A stretch of DNA of 64,000 nt from Clostridium sp. C105KSO13 (GTDB lineage Bacteria > Bacillota > Clostridia > Lachnospirales > Lachnospiraceae). The notes below the pieces were generated by a model. It was not told where the DNA came from. It worked only from the letters and a program-made list of their open reading frames with translations, and searched no databases. Position numbers and translations under genes: made by a program. Below are positions 16,417 through 25,488 of this stretch, piece by piece. Every line of letters begins with the position of its first letter. Position 1 is the stretch's first letter. The stretch is taken from assembly GCF_001517425.1 (NCBI RefSeq), contig NZ_FBWL01000166.1, positions 57,862 through 121,861 on the forward strand, given 5' to 3'.

Positions 16417-17841
16417 ATGATGAAGAAGATAAAAGAGTATATTGAGAAATATCATATGATTGAAGCTGGAGACAGGATAATAGCAGGTATATCGGGAGGA
16501 GCAGATTCGGTATGCCTGTTTTTTGAGCTTCTTGAGTTAAAGAAACATACAAACATTGAAATTATAGCGGTTCATGTAAATCACGGTATACGTGGAGAAA
16601 CTGCTGCAAGGGATGAAGAGTTCGTACAGAAGTTATGCGAAGAGTATCAGGTAGAATGTGCAGTTTATCATAAAAATGTGGAATTAATTGCTAAAAAGCG
16701 GAAACAATCTGTTGAGGAGGCGGGGCGTATTGTTCGGAGAGAAGCCTTTGAGAAAGCACTGAAAGAGTATAGGGGAACCAAGATTGCCACAGCCCACCAC
16801 CAAAATGATAATGCAGAAACACTTCTTATGAATCTGGCAAGAGGAACAGGGCTTAAAGGGCTGGGAGGAATAAGGCCGGTAAACGGCAACGTAATCCGGC
16901 CCCTTTTGTGCCTTACCCGGAGAGAGATTGAAGACTATCTGGAAGAAAAAAAGCAGAGCTATTGCCAGGACGAGACCAATGAGGAGGATGACTACACGAG
17001 AAATCGTCTAAGACATTTCGTGATTCCGGTTTTAGAAGAGCAGGTAAACGCTCAGGCAGTGCGCCATATGAATGAGGCCATGGAAAAGATGCGTCAGGTA
17101 TGGAAATACATGGAGGAGCAAAGACAGGAGGCATGTAGACTTTGTGTATCGCAGACACCGGAAGGTGATATTTGCATCAAAGACAGATCTTTTAAAAAGC
17201 TGCAGCCGGTTATTCAGGATTTACTGGTGCGAACGTGTCTTACAAATGCGGCGGGAGAGCAGCAGAATATCACTATGTCGCATGTGGAAGCTATAGTGCG
17301 ACTGTTTGAAAAACAATCGGGAAGGTGCATTGATCTTCCTTATGCCGTAAAGGCTGTCAGAACATATGAAGGGGTTGTGCTAAGTAAGGGAAAAGAGGAA
17401 AAGGAACAAGGGTTTTTACCCAAAAAACTCAAAATTCCCGGAATTACCACAATACCGGAACTGAATTTGACGATATGCTGTAGGATTCTGGAAAAGCCAG
17501 CGGATTTTTCGTTAAAACAAGTACCGCAAAAAGCCTACACGAAATGGTTTGATTATGATATAATGAAAAGCAGCCTTCTTGTCAGAACAAGACAGAGTAA
17601 GGACTGCATTGCAATTGATAAGACAGGAAAAAGACAAAAGATAAAGTCTTATTTCATTAATGAGAAGATTCCTGCAAAAGACAGGGAAAAACTTCCGCTG
17701 ATTGCAGATGCAGGGGAGATTATATGGATACCGGGGTACCGGATGAGCAGTGCTTACCAGGTAACACAGCAGACGCATCGGATACTGGAGATAAAAGTAA
17801 CGGAGGAAAAGAACAGATGTCAGAACAGATCAGGGTATTAA
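16417..17841 (+). CDS. tilS: tRNA(Ile)-lysidine synthetase
   Basis: 474 residues. The PP-loop AGISGGADSVCL (about residue 23-34) binds ATP; HVNHGIRGETAARDE and ATAHHQNDNAETLLMNLARGTG are TilS signatures, and the C-terminal domain has LLVRTRQSKDCI and LPLIADAGEIIWIPGYR. It converts C34 of the AUA-reading tRNA-Ile to lysidine. Its 3' end overlaps hpt by 25 bases, indicating translational coupling. Confidence 0.96.
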   Translation: MMKKIKEYIEKYHMIEAGDRIIAGISGGADSVCLFFELLELKKHTNIEIIAVHVNHGIRGETAARDEEFVQKLCEEYQVECAVYHKNVELIAKKRKQSVEEAGRIVRREAFEKALKEYRGTKIATAHHQNDNAETLLMNLARGTGLKGLGGIRPVNGNVIRPLLCLTRREIEDYLEEKKQSYCQDETNEEDDYTRNRLRHFVIPVLEEQVNAQAVRHMNEAMEKMRQVWKYMEEQRQEACRLCVSQTPEGDICIKDRSFKKLQPVIQDLLVRTCLTNAAGEQQNITMSHVEAIVRLFEKQSGRCIDLPYAVKAVRTYEGVVLSKGKEEKEQGFLPKKLKIPGITTIPELNLTICCRILEKPADFSLKQVPQKAYTKWFDYDIMKSSLLVRTRQSKDCIAIDKTGKRQKIKSYFINEKIPAKDREKLPLIADAGEIIWIPGYRMSSAYQVTQQTHRILEIKVTEEKNRCQNRSGY

Positions 17842-18341
17842 TATCAGAAAAAGAAGTAGATGATAAGATTGAGGCGCTTGGAAAGCAGATCAGCAAGAAC
17901 TATGAAGGAAGGCAGGTACATTTAATCTGTGTACTAAAAGGAGGCGCCTTTTTTATGTGTGAACTGGCAAAAAGAATTACCGTGCCGGTTTCACTGGATT
18001 TTATGAGTGTCAGCAGTTATGGTGATGAGACTTCCAGCAGCGGTGTTGTACGTATCGCAAAGGATCTGGACGAGTCTATAGAAGGAAAGGATGTTCTTAT
18101 TGTAGAAGACATCATTGATTCAGGAAGGACCCTGTATCACCTGATGGATGTTTTACGGCAGAGACATCCAAAGAGCTTAGGATTGTGCACGCTGCTGGAC
18201 AAACCTGAGAGAAGAGAGAAAGATGTAAGGGTAGATTATGTAGGCTTTGAAATACCGGATGAGTTTGTAGTCGGCTATGGCCTGGACTATGCTCAAAAAT
18301 ACAGGAATCTGCCATATATTGGTGTGGTGGAAGGAGTATAA
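17817..18341 (+). CDS. hpt: Hypoxanthine phosphoribosyltransferase
   Basis: 174 residues, normal for this purine-salvage enzyme. The PRPP-binding motif is DVLIVEDIIDSGRTLYHL; the catalytic flexible-loop region is DFMSVSSYGDETSSSG; the purine-contact end is FVVGYGLDYAQKYRNLPYIG. I start it at 17817, where GGAGG lies 11 bases upstream. tilS-hpt-ftsH is the standard Firmicute operon. Confidence 0.96.
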   Translation: MSEQIRVLISEKEVDDKIEALGKQISKNYEGRQVHLICVLKGGAFFMCELAKRITVPVSLDFMSVSSYGDETSSSGVVRIAKDLDESIEGKDVLIVEDIIDSGRTLYHLMDVLRQRHPKSLGLCTLLDKPERREKDVRVDYVGFEIPDEFVVGYGLDYAQKYRNLPYIGVVEGV

Positions 18342-18360
18342 CAGGAAGGAGTTAACATCA

Positions 18361-20181
18361 TTGAACAACAAAAAGTATAAAAATGCGGGAGGTGCCACTT
18401 TCCTGACATTTATGCTGGTTATTTTCCTTGCGCTCTGGCTGACGAGCAGGATGCAGATTAAGGAACAGGAGATGACATATCCAAACTTTGTCCAGGAAGT
18501 ACAGGACGGTAATGTTGAGGATGTGACGATAAGGCCGAATAAGGCGGTTCCAACCGGGATTGTAACTGCAAAAGAAAAGGACGGCGGAGCAGTAAAACAG
18601 GTAAATGTATCGGATGTAAAAGAAGTGCAGGCTCTCCTAGAAGAGCATGATATGAATTATGAGCTGCACAATGTCCCCCAGGATTCGTGGGTCACTTCAC
18701 TTGCGGTGCCGCTGATTGTCACACTTCTCGGTGTCACACTGATATTTATGCTCATGAACCGCCAGGGAGGCGGGGCCAATGCGAAAGCTATGAATTTTGG
18801 CAAGAGCCGTGCAAGAATGAGCACAGAATCCGATAAAAAGGTAAACTTTTCGGATGTGGCTGGATTAAAGGAAGAGAAGGAAGAGCTGGAGGAGATTGTA
18901 GATTTCCTCAGAGCACCTAAAAAATATATTCAGGTTGGCGCCAGGATTCCCAAAGGTGTGCTCTTAGAGGGCCCTCCGGGAACCGGAAAGACGCTGCTTG
19001 CAAAAGCTGTTGCGGGGGAGGCGGGAGTTCCTTTCTTTAGTATTTCTGGCTCCGACTTTGTAGAGATGTTTGTAGGTGTGGGCGCCTCACGTGTACGCGA
19101 CTTGTTTCAGGATGCAAAGAAAAATGCCCCCTGCATTATTTTTATCGATGAAATTGATGCGGTTGCCAGACGCAGAGGAAGCGGCCTCGGCGGAGGCCAT
19201 GATGAAAGAGAGCAGACTTTGAACCAGCTTCTTGTAGAGATGGATGGATTCGGAGTCAATGAAGGTATTATTGTTATGGCTGCCACCAACCGGAAGGATA
19301 TTCTTGACCCTGCTATTTTAAGACCGGGGCGGTTTGACAGAAATGTTATCGTAGGCAGACCCGATGTGGGCGGCAGAGAAGAAATTCTTAAAGTCCATGC
19401 GAAAAATAAGCCTCTGGGCGATGACGTGGATTTAAAACAGATTGCACAGACTACAGCCGGATTTACCGGGGCTGACCTGGAGAATCTTTTGAATGAGGCA
19501 GCAATTTTGTCAGCAAAGGCAGGTCGTGTGTATCTGGAACAGGCCGATATTCGTCATGCATTTGTAAAGGTGGGCATCGGGCCGGAAAAGAAAAGCCGTA
19601 TTGTGTCCGAGAAGGAACGCAGGATCACAGCTTATCACGAATCCGGACACGCGATTCTCTTCCATGTGCTGCCGGATGTGGGACCTGTATACAGTGTTTC
19701 TATTGTACCCACCGGGGCCGCAGGAGGGTATACAATGCCGCTGCCGGAAAACGATGATATGTTCAATACAAAAGGCCATATGCTTCAGGAAATTACGGTT
19801 TCACTGGGCGGCCGGGTAGCTGAGGAGGAGATATTTGACGATATAACAACGGGAGCCTCCCAGGATATCAAGCAAGCTACTGCGATTGCCCGTTCGATGA
19901 TTATGAAGTTCGGTATGTCTGAGCGTCTTGGCCTGATTAACTATGACAATGACAGTGATGAAGTGTTTATCGGCCGTGATTTCGGCCATACTTCGAGAGG
20001 CTATGGGGAAAAGATAGCAAGTACTATTGACGAAGAAGTTAAGCGTATTATAGACGAGTGTTACTTAAAAGCAAAGTCTATCTTAAAAGAATATGACTCA
20101 GTTCTTGAGGCATGTGCGCAATTACTGCTGGAGAAAGAAAAGATTACCAGAAGCGAATTTGAAGCATTGTTTGAAGAATAA
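18361..20181 (+). CDS. ftsH: ATP-dependent zinc metalloprotease FtsH
   Basis: 606 residues. Start is TTG at 18361, nine bases after AAGGAG; an in-frame ATG inside hpt is rejected. Two membrane segments (about 10-27 and 115-135) flank an extracytoplasmic loop. AAA module: Walker A GPPGTGKT (about 204), Walker B IIFIDEID, second region of homology [22 protein letters not shown]. The protease zinc site is HESGH (about 426). Degrades misfolded membrane and regulatory proteins. Last gene of the operon. Confidence 0.97.
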   Translation: MNNKKYKNAGGATFLTFMLVIFLALWLTSRMQIKEQEMTYPNFVQEVQDGNVEDVTIRPNKAVPTGIVTAKEKDGGAVKQVNVSDVKEVQALLEEHDMNYELHNVPQDSWVTSLAVPLIVTLLGVTLIFMLMNRQGGGANAKAMNFGKSRARMSTESDKKVNFSDVAGLKEEKEELEEIVDFLRAPKKYIQVGARIPKGVLLEGPPGTGKTLLAKAVAGEAGVPFFSISGSDFVEMFVGVGASRVRDLFQDAKKNAPCIIFIDEIDAVARRRGSGLGGGHDEREQTLNQLLVEMDGFGVNEGIIVMAATNRKDILDPAILRPGRFDRNVIVGRPDVGGREEILKVHAKNKPLGDDVDLKQIAQTTAGFTGADLENLLNEAAILSAKAGRVYLEQADIRHAFVKVGIGPEKKSRIVSEKERRITAYHESGHAILFHVLPDVGPVYSVSIVPTGAAGGYTMPLPENDDMFNTKGHMLQEITVSLGGRVAEEEIFDDITTGASQDIKQATAIARSMIMKFGMSERLGLINYDNDSDEVFIGRDFGHTSRGYGEKIASTIDEEVKRIIDECYLKAKSILKEYDSVLEACAQLLLEKEKITRSEFEALFEE

Positions 20182-20188
20182 ATGAAAT

Positions 20189-20224
20189 GGGGCAAGCACT
20201 ATCCATATGGAAAGGGCTTGCCCC
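20189..20224 (+). terminator. Hairpin after ftsH
   Basis: GGGGCAAGC pairs with GCTTGCCCC. It is followed by the AAAGGAG ribosome binding site of the next gene and not by a T run, so it may be an mRNA-stabilising or partial attenuating structure. Confidence 0.55.
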
Positions 20225-20237
20225 AAAGGAGATTTAT

Positions 20238-22307
20238 ATGAATAAAGATGCATTGTTCTGTGATGGAACATCTGATTACCGCATTCCTGCTGAGCCGGAA
20301 GAGCACAGCAGGGTATGTCTCAAATTCCGCACGGCAAAAGATGATGTAGATGAAGTGTATCTATCTGCCAAAAATGGAAAATATCAGATGGAGAAATCAT
20401 ACACTAAAGGTGTATTTGATTATTATATAATAGAATGGCAGCTGGATTCTGAGCCCTTTTCCTACAGCTTTGAAATCCGAAAGGGCGAGGAAGTTTGTTA
20501 CTATAACCGCTGCGGTACAGCAGAAGAAATTGTAAAAATCTATGATTTTGCGGTTGTCCCAGGATTTTCTACACCGGATTGGGCTAAGGGTGCTGTCATA
20601 TACCAAATATTTGTGGATCGTTTTTATAATGGAGATATCACAAATGATGTGGAGGACAGAGAGTATATATACATAGGAGAACCATGTGAGAAAGTAAAAG
20701 ACTGGAACAGTCCGCCGGAGGCCAGGGATATACATCGGTTTTATGGCGGGGACCTGCAGGGAGTCATGGATAAACTTGATTACCTGGAAGAACTTGGGGC
20801 AGAGGTGATTTACTTTAATCCACTTTTTGTCTCTCCGTCCAACCATAAGTACGATATACAGGATTATGATTATATAGACCCCCATTTTGGGAAAATCGTG
20901 GCAGATGGCGGTGATATCCTTTTTGAATCAGACACGGACAATATAACCGCAACTAAATATCAAAAGAGAACTGGTGACCGGATTAATCTGGAGGCAAGTA
21001 ATGCGCTGTTTATCAAGCTGGTGGAAGCAATGCACAGCCGCGGTATGCGTGTGATTCTGGACGGTGTATTTAATCACTGCGGCTCTTTTAATAAATGGCT
21101 GGACAGGGAGCGGATTTATGAGCAGCAGGAGAGCTATGAAAAGGGTGCATATGTCAGTGCAGACAGCCCATTTCGTAGTTTCTTTCATTTTTATAATGAA
21201 GATGATTCCGCATGGCCCTATAATTGTGAGTATGAAGGCTGGTGGGGGCACGATACGCTTCCGAAGCTTAATTATGAAGACTCTAATATGCTTGTAAGCT
21301 ATATTATGTATATTGCCCAAAAGTGGGTATCTCCCCCCTATAATGTAGACGGGTGGCGTCTGGATGTAGCGGCCGATTTAGGCTATAGCAATGAATATAA
21401 CCACTTGTTTTGGAAACGATTTCGAAAAGAGGTTAAGAAGGCAAATCCGGATGCACTGATTTTGGCAGAACACTATGGTGAACCGACAGAGTGGCTGCAC
21501 GGGGATGAATGGGACAGCATCATGAATTATGATGCATTTATGGAGCCGGTAACCTGGTTTTTAACCGGTATGGAAAAACACAGTGATGAGCGGCGTACAG
21601 ATCTGTGGGGGAATGCGGAAAATTTTGTAAATACAATAAGTCATTTTATGTCTAATATGCTTACGCCGTCTCTCCAGGTAGCTATGAATGAACTGTCCAA
21701 TCATGATCATTCCCGTTTCCTGACGCGCACCAATCATATTGTAGGCCGCGTGCAGCAGTTGGGTTACAAAGCTGCAGAGGAGGGCATAAATAAGGCTGTC
21801 ATGAGAATCGCTGTTGTCATGCAGATGACCTGGGTAGGGGCACCTGCAGTATATTATGGAGATGAAGTCGGTCTGTGCGGCTTTACTGACCCCGATAACC
21901 GTAGGGCATATCCCTGGGAAAACGAAGATGAAGAAATGCTGGAGTTTCATAAAAAACTTATTAGTATACGAAAAAGCGAAAAACCGATTAAAACAGGTTC
22001 CTTGAGGATGCTGTACTGGGAGCGGAATATTCTTGCATATGCAAGATTCATGGGTGACCAACAGATCGTAGTAGTTTTGAATAACAGTAAAGATCTAAGG
22101 GAAGTTACAGTTCCCGTATGGCCTGCAGAGATTCCGGTGACAGGACGTATGGAGCGTCTGGTGTACTCTTATGAGGAAGGATATACGACAGAGCCCGATG
22201 AATATCTTGTTATGGACGGAGAAATAGTACTGAATATAGGACGGCATTCGGCTGTCGTAATGCGGACAAAGATGAATAGCTCAAAGCATAACAAGGATAT
22301 TTTTTAG
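20238..22307 (+). CDS. GH13 alpha-glycosidase (neopullulanase-like)
   Basis: 689 residues without a signal peptide, so cytoplasmic. Residues 1-120 look like an N-terminal CBM34-type beta domain; the barrel starts at GAVIYQIFVDRFYNGD. Catalytic residues are the nucleophile D376 in VDGWRLDVA, the acid/base E411 in LILAEHYGE, and D490 in SNHDHSR. DGVFNHCG is conserved region I. This fits an enzyme hydrolysing maltodextrins or cyclodextrins in the cell. I choose 20238 as start for its AAAGGAG. The exact substrate is not readable. Confidence 0.88.
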   Translation: MNKDALFCDGTSDYRIPAEPEEHSRVCLKFRTAKDDVDEVYLSAKNGKYQMEKSYTKGVFDYYIIEWQLDSEPFSYSFEIRKGEEVCYYNRCGTAEEIVKIYDFAVVPGFSTPDWAKGAVIYQIFVDRFYNGDITNDVEDREYIYIGEPCEKVKDWNSPPEARDIHRFYGGDLQGVMDKLDYLEELGAEVIYFNPLFVSPSNHKYDIQDYDYIDPHFGKIVADGGDILFESDTDNITATKYQKRTGDRINLEASNALFIKLVEAMHSRGMRVILDGVFNHCGSFNKWLDRERIYEQQESYEKGAYVSADSPFRSFFHFYNEDDSAWPYNCEYEGWWGHDTLPKLNYEDSNMLVSYIMYIAQKWVSPPYNVDGWRLDVAADLGYSNEYNHLFWKRFRKEVKKANPDALILAEHYGEPTEWLHGDEWDSIMNYDAFMEPVTWFLTGMEKHSDERRTDLWGNAENFVNTISHFMSNMLTPSLQVAMNELSNHDHSRFLTRTNHIVGRVQQLGYKAAEEGINKAVMRIAVVMQMTWVGAPAVYYGDEVGLCGFTDPDNRRAYPWENEDEEMLEFHKKLISIRKSEKPIKTGSLRMLYWERNILAYARFMGDQQIVVVLNNSKDLREVTVPVWPAEIPVTGRMERLVYSYEEGYTTEPDEYLVMDGEIVLNIGRHSAVVMRTKMNSSKHNKDIF

Positions 22308-22494
22308 AAGTAATAAAAATGGAAGGTCTTGATGGGCAGATTGGGATAAGATGAAATAAAGTGAGGTTTATTTCTGGTTTATCAGTTGACTTTTAAAAAA
22401 AGAGGCAGAAGCTCGCTCATAGTTATAAAATATGTTTTAAAAGTATTATGAAAACTAAAATTATAATTAAAACTTTAATTGTGCAAAGTGTATA

Positions 22495-22527
22495 TTACAA
22501 ATGTCACAACTTAATTGATGATTGTAA
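22495..22527. promoter_or_regulatory. Operator-like inverted repeat upstream of the lyxose-type operon
   Basis: TTACAAAT (22495-22502) faces ATTGTAA (22521-22527). The half TTACAAAT recurs in the perfect palindrome at 25362-25402. A nearby CAACTT/AAGTTG pair (22507-22512, 22529-22534) overlaps it. Nothing else is recognised in the 22308-22606 gap apart from the promoter. Confidence 0.45.
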
Positions 22528-22545
22528 CAAGTTGATATAGAAATA

Positions 22546-22574
22546 TTGACTTTTCTATTTTCAATGTCTATGAT
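22546..22574 (+). promoter_or_regulatory. Promoter of the kinase-aldolase-isomerase operon
   Basis: TTGACT (22546-22551), 17-base spacer, TATGAT (22569-22574), about 30 bases before the PfkB gene. Confidence 0.7.
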
Positions 22575-22606
22575 ATGGATATCGTAAAAAGAAAAAGGGG
22601 TATCTT

Positions 22607-23731
22607 ATGAGACAGAAGAAGATTATAGTTGCAGGTCACATTTCTCTTGATATTACTCCTGTATTTGAGAACAGTTCCAGGCAGAGGTTCTCTGACCTTT
22701 TAAAGCCGGGAAAGCTTGTGAATGTGGGGACAGCACAAATCAGCAAGGGGGGCGCAGTATCCAACACAGGACTGGCGCTGCACAAACTGGGATCGGATGT
22801 GACGCTGTTGGGAAAAACCGGAAAAGATTTATTCGGAGAGGTACTCAGGAAGCAGATCAGTGAAACCGGATGCAGGATGGACATGATTCTTTCTGATACA
22901 GATGCAACTTCTTACACAATTGTGATTGCTCCCAAGGGCAGTGATAGGGCATTTCTCCATGATCCCGGGTGTAATAAGACATTTACATATGATGAGATGG
23001 ATCTGGTGGCAGTCAGAGAAGCGGATTACTTTCATTTCGGTTATCCGCCGCTTATGAAAAAGTTTTATGAAAATGACGGAGAAATGCTGGAAAGGATGTA
23101 CAGGGAAATCAAGCAAAACGGACTAGTGACTTCTCTAGATCTGGCAGCAGTGGATCCGGATTCAGATGCCGGAATGTGTGACTGGGAGAGGGTACTGAGA
23201 AAAGTTCTTCCCTATGTAGATTTTTTTGTGCCAAGTATCGAAGAATTGGGATATATGCTGGATAAGGAACGCTATAACAGATGGCAGAAAGAAGCAGGTG
23301 GAGAGGAGATTATCTCTGTACTGTCTCTGGAGAAGGATATTGCACCGATCGCAGAAAAGGCACTTTCTTTTGGATGTCGGGCAGTAATGATCAAATGTGG
23401 GGCAGCAGGCATGTATCTCAGAACCTCTGACGAGCAGGCTATGGGAAAGGTGGATTCTGATTTAAAAGGCTGGGGAAATCAAAAGATTTTTCAAAGGAGC
23501 TATTTGCCTGAGCGGGTTCTGTCCGGAACCGGAGCAGGTGATACAAGTATAGCGGCTTTTTTGAAAGCTGTTATGGAAGGAGAAAGTCCTAAGAGAAGTC
23601 TGGAATATGCAGCAGCCACAGGAGCATGCTGTGTTACTACTTATGACACCATAAGCGGACTTTTGGGATTCAAGGAACTCAGGAGAAGAATAGACAATGG
23701 GTGGGAGCAGCAGGATTTGCTGATACCTTGA
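22607..23731 (+). CDS. PfkB family carbohydrate kinase
   Basis: 374 residues. The ribokinase-family start is IIVAGHISLDITP with GGAVSNTGLALHKLG; the anion hole and catalytic Asp are in VLSGTGAGDTSIAAFL (about residue 305-320). Longer than the usual 300-320 residues, with an insert near residue 220-245. It is followed, with a 20-base gap, by an aldolase and then a D-lyxose-type isomerase, so it probably phosphorylates the ketose made by the isomerase (D-xylulose or D-fructose), possibly at C1, which would suit an aldolase step. Phosphorylation position is inference. Confidence 0.85.
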   Translation: MRQKKIIVAGHISLDITPVFENSSRQRFSDLLKPGKLVNVGTAQISKGGAVSNTGLALHKLGSDVTLLGKTGKDLFGEVLRKQISETGCRMDMILSDTDATSYTIVIAPKGSDRAFLHDPGCNKTFTYDEMDLVAVREADYFHFGYPPLMKKFYENDGEMLERMYREIKQNGLVTSLDLAAVDPDSDAGMCDWERVLRKVLPYVDFFVPSIEELGYMLDKERYNRWQKEAGGEEIISVLSLEKDIAPIAEKALSFGCRAVMIKCGAAGMYLRTSDEQAMGKVDSDLKGWGNQKIFQRSYLPERVLSGTGAGDTSIAAFLKAVMEGESPKRSLEYAAATGACCVTTYDTISGLLGFKELRRRIDNGWEQQDLLIP

Positions 23732-23748
23732 AGGAGGAGCGGAAAATT

Positions 23749-24588
23749 ATGATAGTAACATTAGAAACAATTTTAGAACTTGCTGATGCAAAAAAGATGG
23801 CAATTGGAGCTTTTAACGTGACGGAACTGGAAGGAATCCAGTCGGTACTTAATGCGGCGGAAGAACTTGGACAGCCGGTGATTATACAGTTCGTTCCAAT
23901 ACATGAGGAGTATATTAAATTGGAGACTTTGGGACCAATCATGGTGATGATGGCGGACAAAGCAACGGTCCCCGTGTGTGTACATCTGGATCACTGCGGC
24001 AATTTTGATATGATTAAGCGGGCACTTGATATGGGATTTTCCTCTGTTATGTATGATGGTTCCATGTATTCTTTTGAAGAGAATGTTGCAAATACAAAGA
24101 CTGCCGTAGAGATTGCCTCCGGTTATGGGGGTTCGGTTGAGGCTGAAATCGGAGCCATGAACAGTGAAGACGGCACGGCGGAAGATGACTCATACACAGA
24201 CCCGGATGAGGCAGAAAAGTTTGCGAAGCTAACAGGCATCCATGCTCTGGCCTGCTCTTTCGGAACTGTGCATGGACTCTATAAGGCAGAACCAAAGCTT
24301 GATTTTCCGCGGATTAAAGAGATTCGTGACAGAATCGGAATTCCTATCGTAATGCACGGTGGGAGCGGTGTAAGTGATGAGGACTTTAAAAAGTGTATCG
24401 CAAACGGTGTAAGAAAAATTAATTATTATACCTATCGCGCAAAAAAGGGAGGAGAGTATGTAAAGAAAAAATGTATGGAAACTGAGGGCCCTGTCTTTTT
24501 CCATGATATTACCTGCTGGGCAAGAGATGTGATGACGCAGGATGTCAGACATGCAATAGAAGTTTTCAGCGGCATAAACGGAAAGTAA
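23749..24588 (+). CDS. Class II fructose-bisphosphate aldolase family protein
   Basis: 279 residues. Zinc-dependent aldolase barrel: KKMAIGAFNVTELEGIQSVLNAA, CVHLDHCGNFDMIKRA with the catalytic Asp and first His, SVEAEIGAM, ACSFGTVHGLY and PIVMHGGSGVSDEDF. These are the FbaA/GatY/KbaY signatures. The start at 23749 lies 11 bases after AAGGAGG that overlaps the kinase stop. In context it should split a ketose phosphate into dihydroxyacetone phosphate and an aldehyde (glycolaldehyde from xylulose 1-phosphate, or glyceraldehyde from fructose 1-phosphate). Specificity within the family is not readable. Confidence 0.9.
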   Translation: MIVTLETILELADAKKMAIGAFNVTELEGIQSVLNAAEELGQPVIIQFVPIHEEYIKLETLGPIMVMMADKATVPVCVHLDHCGNFDMIKRALDMGFSSVMYDGSMYSFEENVANTKTAVEIASGYGGSVEAEIGAMNSEDGTAEDDSYTDPDEAEKFAKLTGIHALACSFGTVHGLYKAEPKLDFPRIKEIRDRIGIPIVMHGGSGVSDEDFKKCIANGVRKINYYTYRAKKGGEYVKKKCMETEGPVFFHDITCWARDVMTQDVRHAIEVFSGINGK

Positions 24589-24603
24589 AAGGAGGGAAAA
24601 AAT

Positions 24604-25281
24604 ATGAAGCGATCGGAAATAAATACAGCCCTGCGGAAAATGGAAGCTATGATTCAGAAGTGTAAATTTCAGCTTCCGCCCTTTTGCAACTTTTCTCCAG
24701 AAGAATGGCAGGAAAAAGGGCATGAGTACGATGAAATCAGGGACAATATGCTTGGATGGGATATCACGGACTATGGTCTTGGAGACTTTGAGCATGTGGG
24801 ATTCTCATTGATTACCCTGAGAAATGGAAATACTAAGCTTGAGAGGTATACCAAGACATATGCGGAGAAGCTTTTATATCTGGATGAAGGGCAGTCTGCA
24901 ACTATGCATTTTCATTGGAGTAAGATGGAAGATATTATTAACAGAGGCGGTGGAAATGTGCTGATTCGTGTATACAACTCTACAGAAGATGGGCAGTTTG
25001 AGGATACAGACGTTGTCATACACAGTGACGGAAGAGAATATACAGTACCTGCAGGAACTCAGGTCAGGCTTACTCCGGGAGAAAGTATTACTGTTTATCC
25101 TTATATGTATCACGACTTTGAAGTGGAAAAAGGAAGCGGTGAGGTTCTGCTTGGTGAAGTCTCTATGTGCAATGACGATAATACAGATAACAGGTTTTAT
25201 GAACCTATGGGGCGGTTCCCGAAAATAGAAGAAAATGAAAAGCCGTACAGGCTGCTTTGCACGGAGTATCCCATTGTCTAA
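24604..25281 (+). CDS. D-lyxose ketol-isomerase family protein
   Basis: 225 residues of the cupin-fold D-lyxose isomerase family (EC 5.3.1.15 type). Metal ligands are seen in ATMHFHWSKMEDI (two His and a Glu, about residues 100-110) and in YPYMYHDFEV (His about 169). Enzymes of this family interconvert D-lyxose/D-xylulose and often D-mannose/D-fructose. Last gene of a three-gene operon that ends in a strong terminator before the ABC importer. Confidence 0.88.
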   Translation: MKRSEINTALRKMEAMIQKCKFQLPPFCNFSPEEWQEKGHEYDEIRDNMLGWDITDYGLGDFEHVGFSLITLRNGNTKLERYTKTYAEKLLYLDEGQSATMHFHWSKMEDIINRGGGNVLIRVYNSTEDGQFEDTDVVIHSDGREYTVPAGTQVRLTPGESITVYPYMYHDFEVEKGSGEVLLGEVSMCNDDNTDNRFYEPMGRFPKIEENEKPYRLLCTEYPIV

Positions 25282-25294
25282 TAATAGAAATTAA

Positions 25295-25327
25295 AAGAAG
25301 CCCGGCTTTGTGTTGGGCTTTTTTTGT
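25295..25327 (+). terminator. Terminator after the isomerase gene
   Basis: AAGCCC pairs with GGGCTT around GGCTTTGTGTT, followed by seven or more T. Confidence 0.88.
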
Positions 25328-25361
25328 ATGGCAGAAAGCTGTATTTGTGTGTATTAGAACG

Positions 25362-25402
25362 CAAATTACATTTGTCATATAAATCCTTACAAATGTAATT
25401 TG
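25362..25402. promoter_or_regulatory. Perfect 14-base inverted repeat, probable operator
   Basis: CAAATTACATTTGT (25362-25375) and ACAAATGTAATTTG (25389-25402) are exact reverse complements separated by 13 bases. ATTACATTGT near 25409 is a further half-site. It stands between a terminator and the ABC importer gene, where a regulator of the importer would bind. I do not see an unambiguous -35/-10 pair here. Confidence 0.65.
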
Positions 25403-25488
25403 AAATCCATTACATTGTACACATGCACAAAATTACTTCTACTGATATGATGAAATCATAAAAAATATACAAACAGGAGGAACGGATT

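Noticed and set aside
17724..17816. Longer hpt start
   Set aside because: It would lie within tilS without an SD; the family N terminus begins at 17817.
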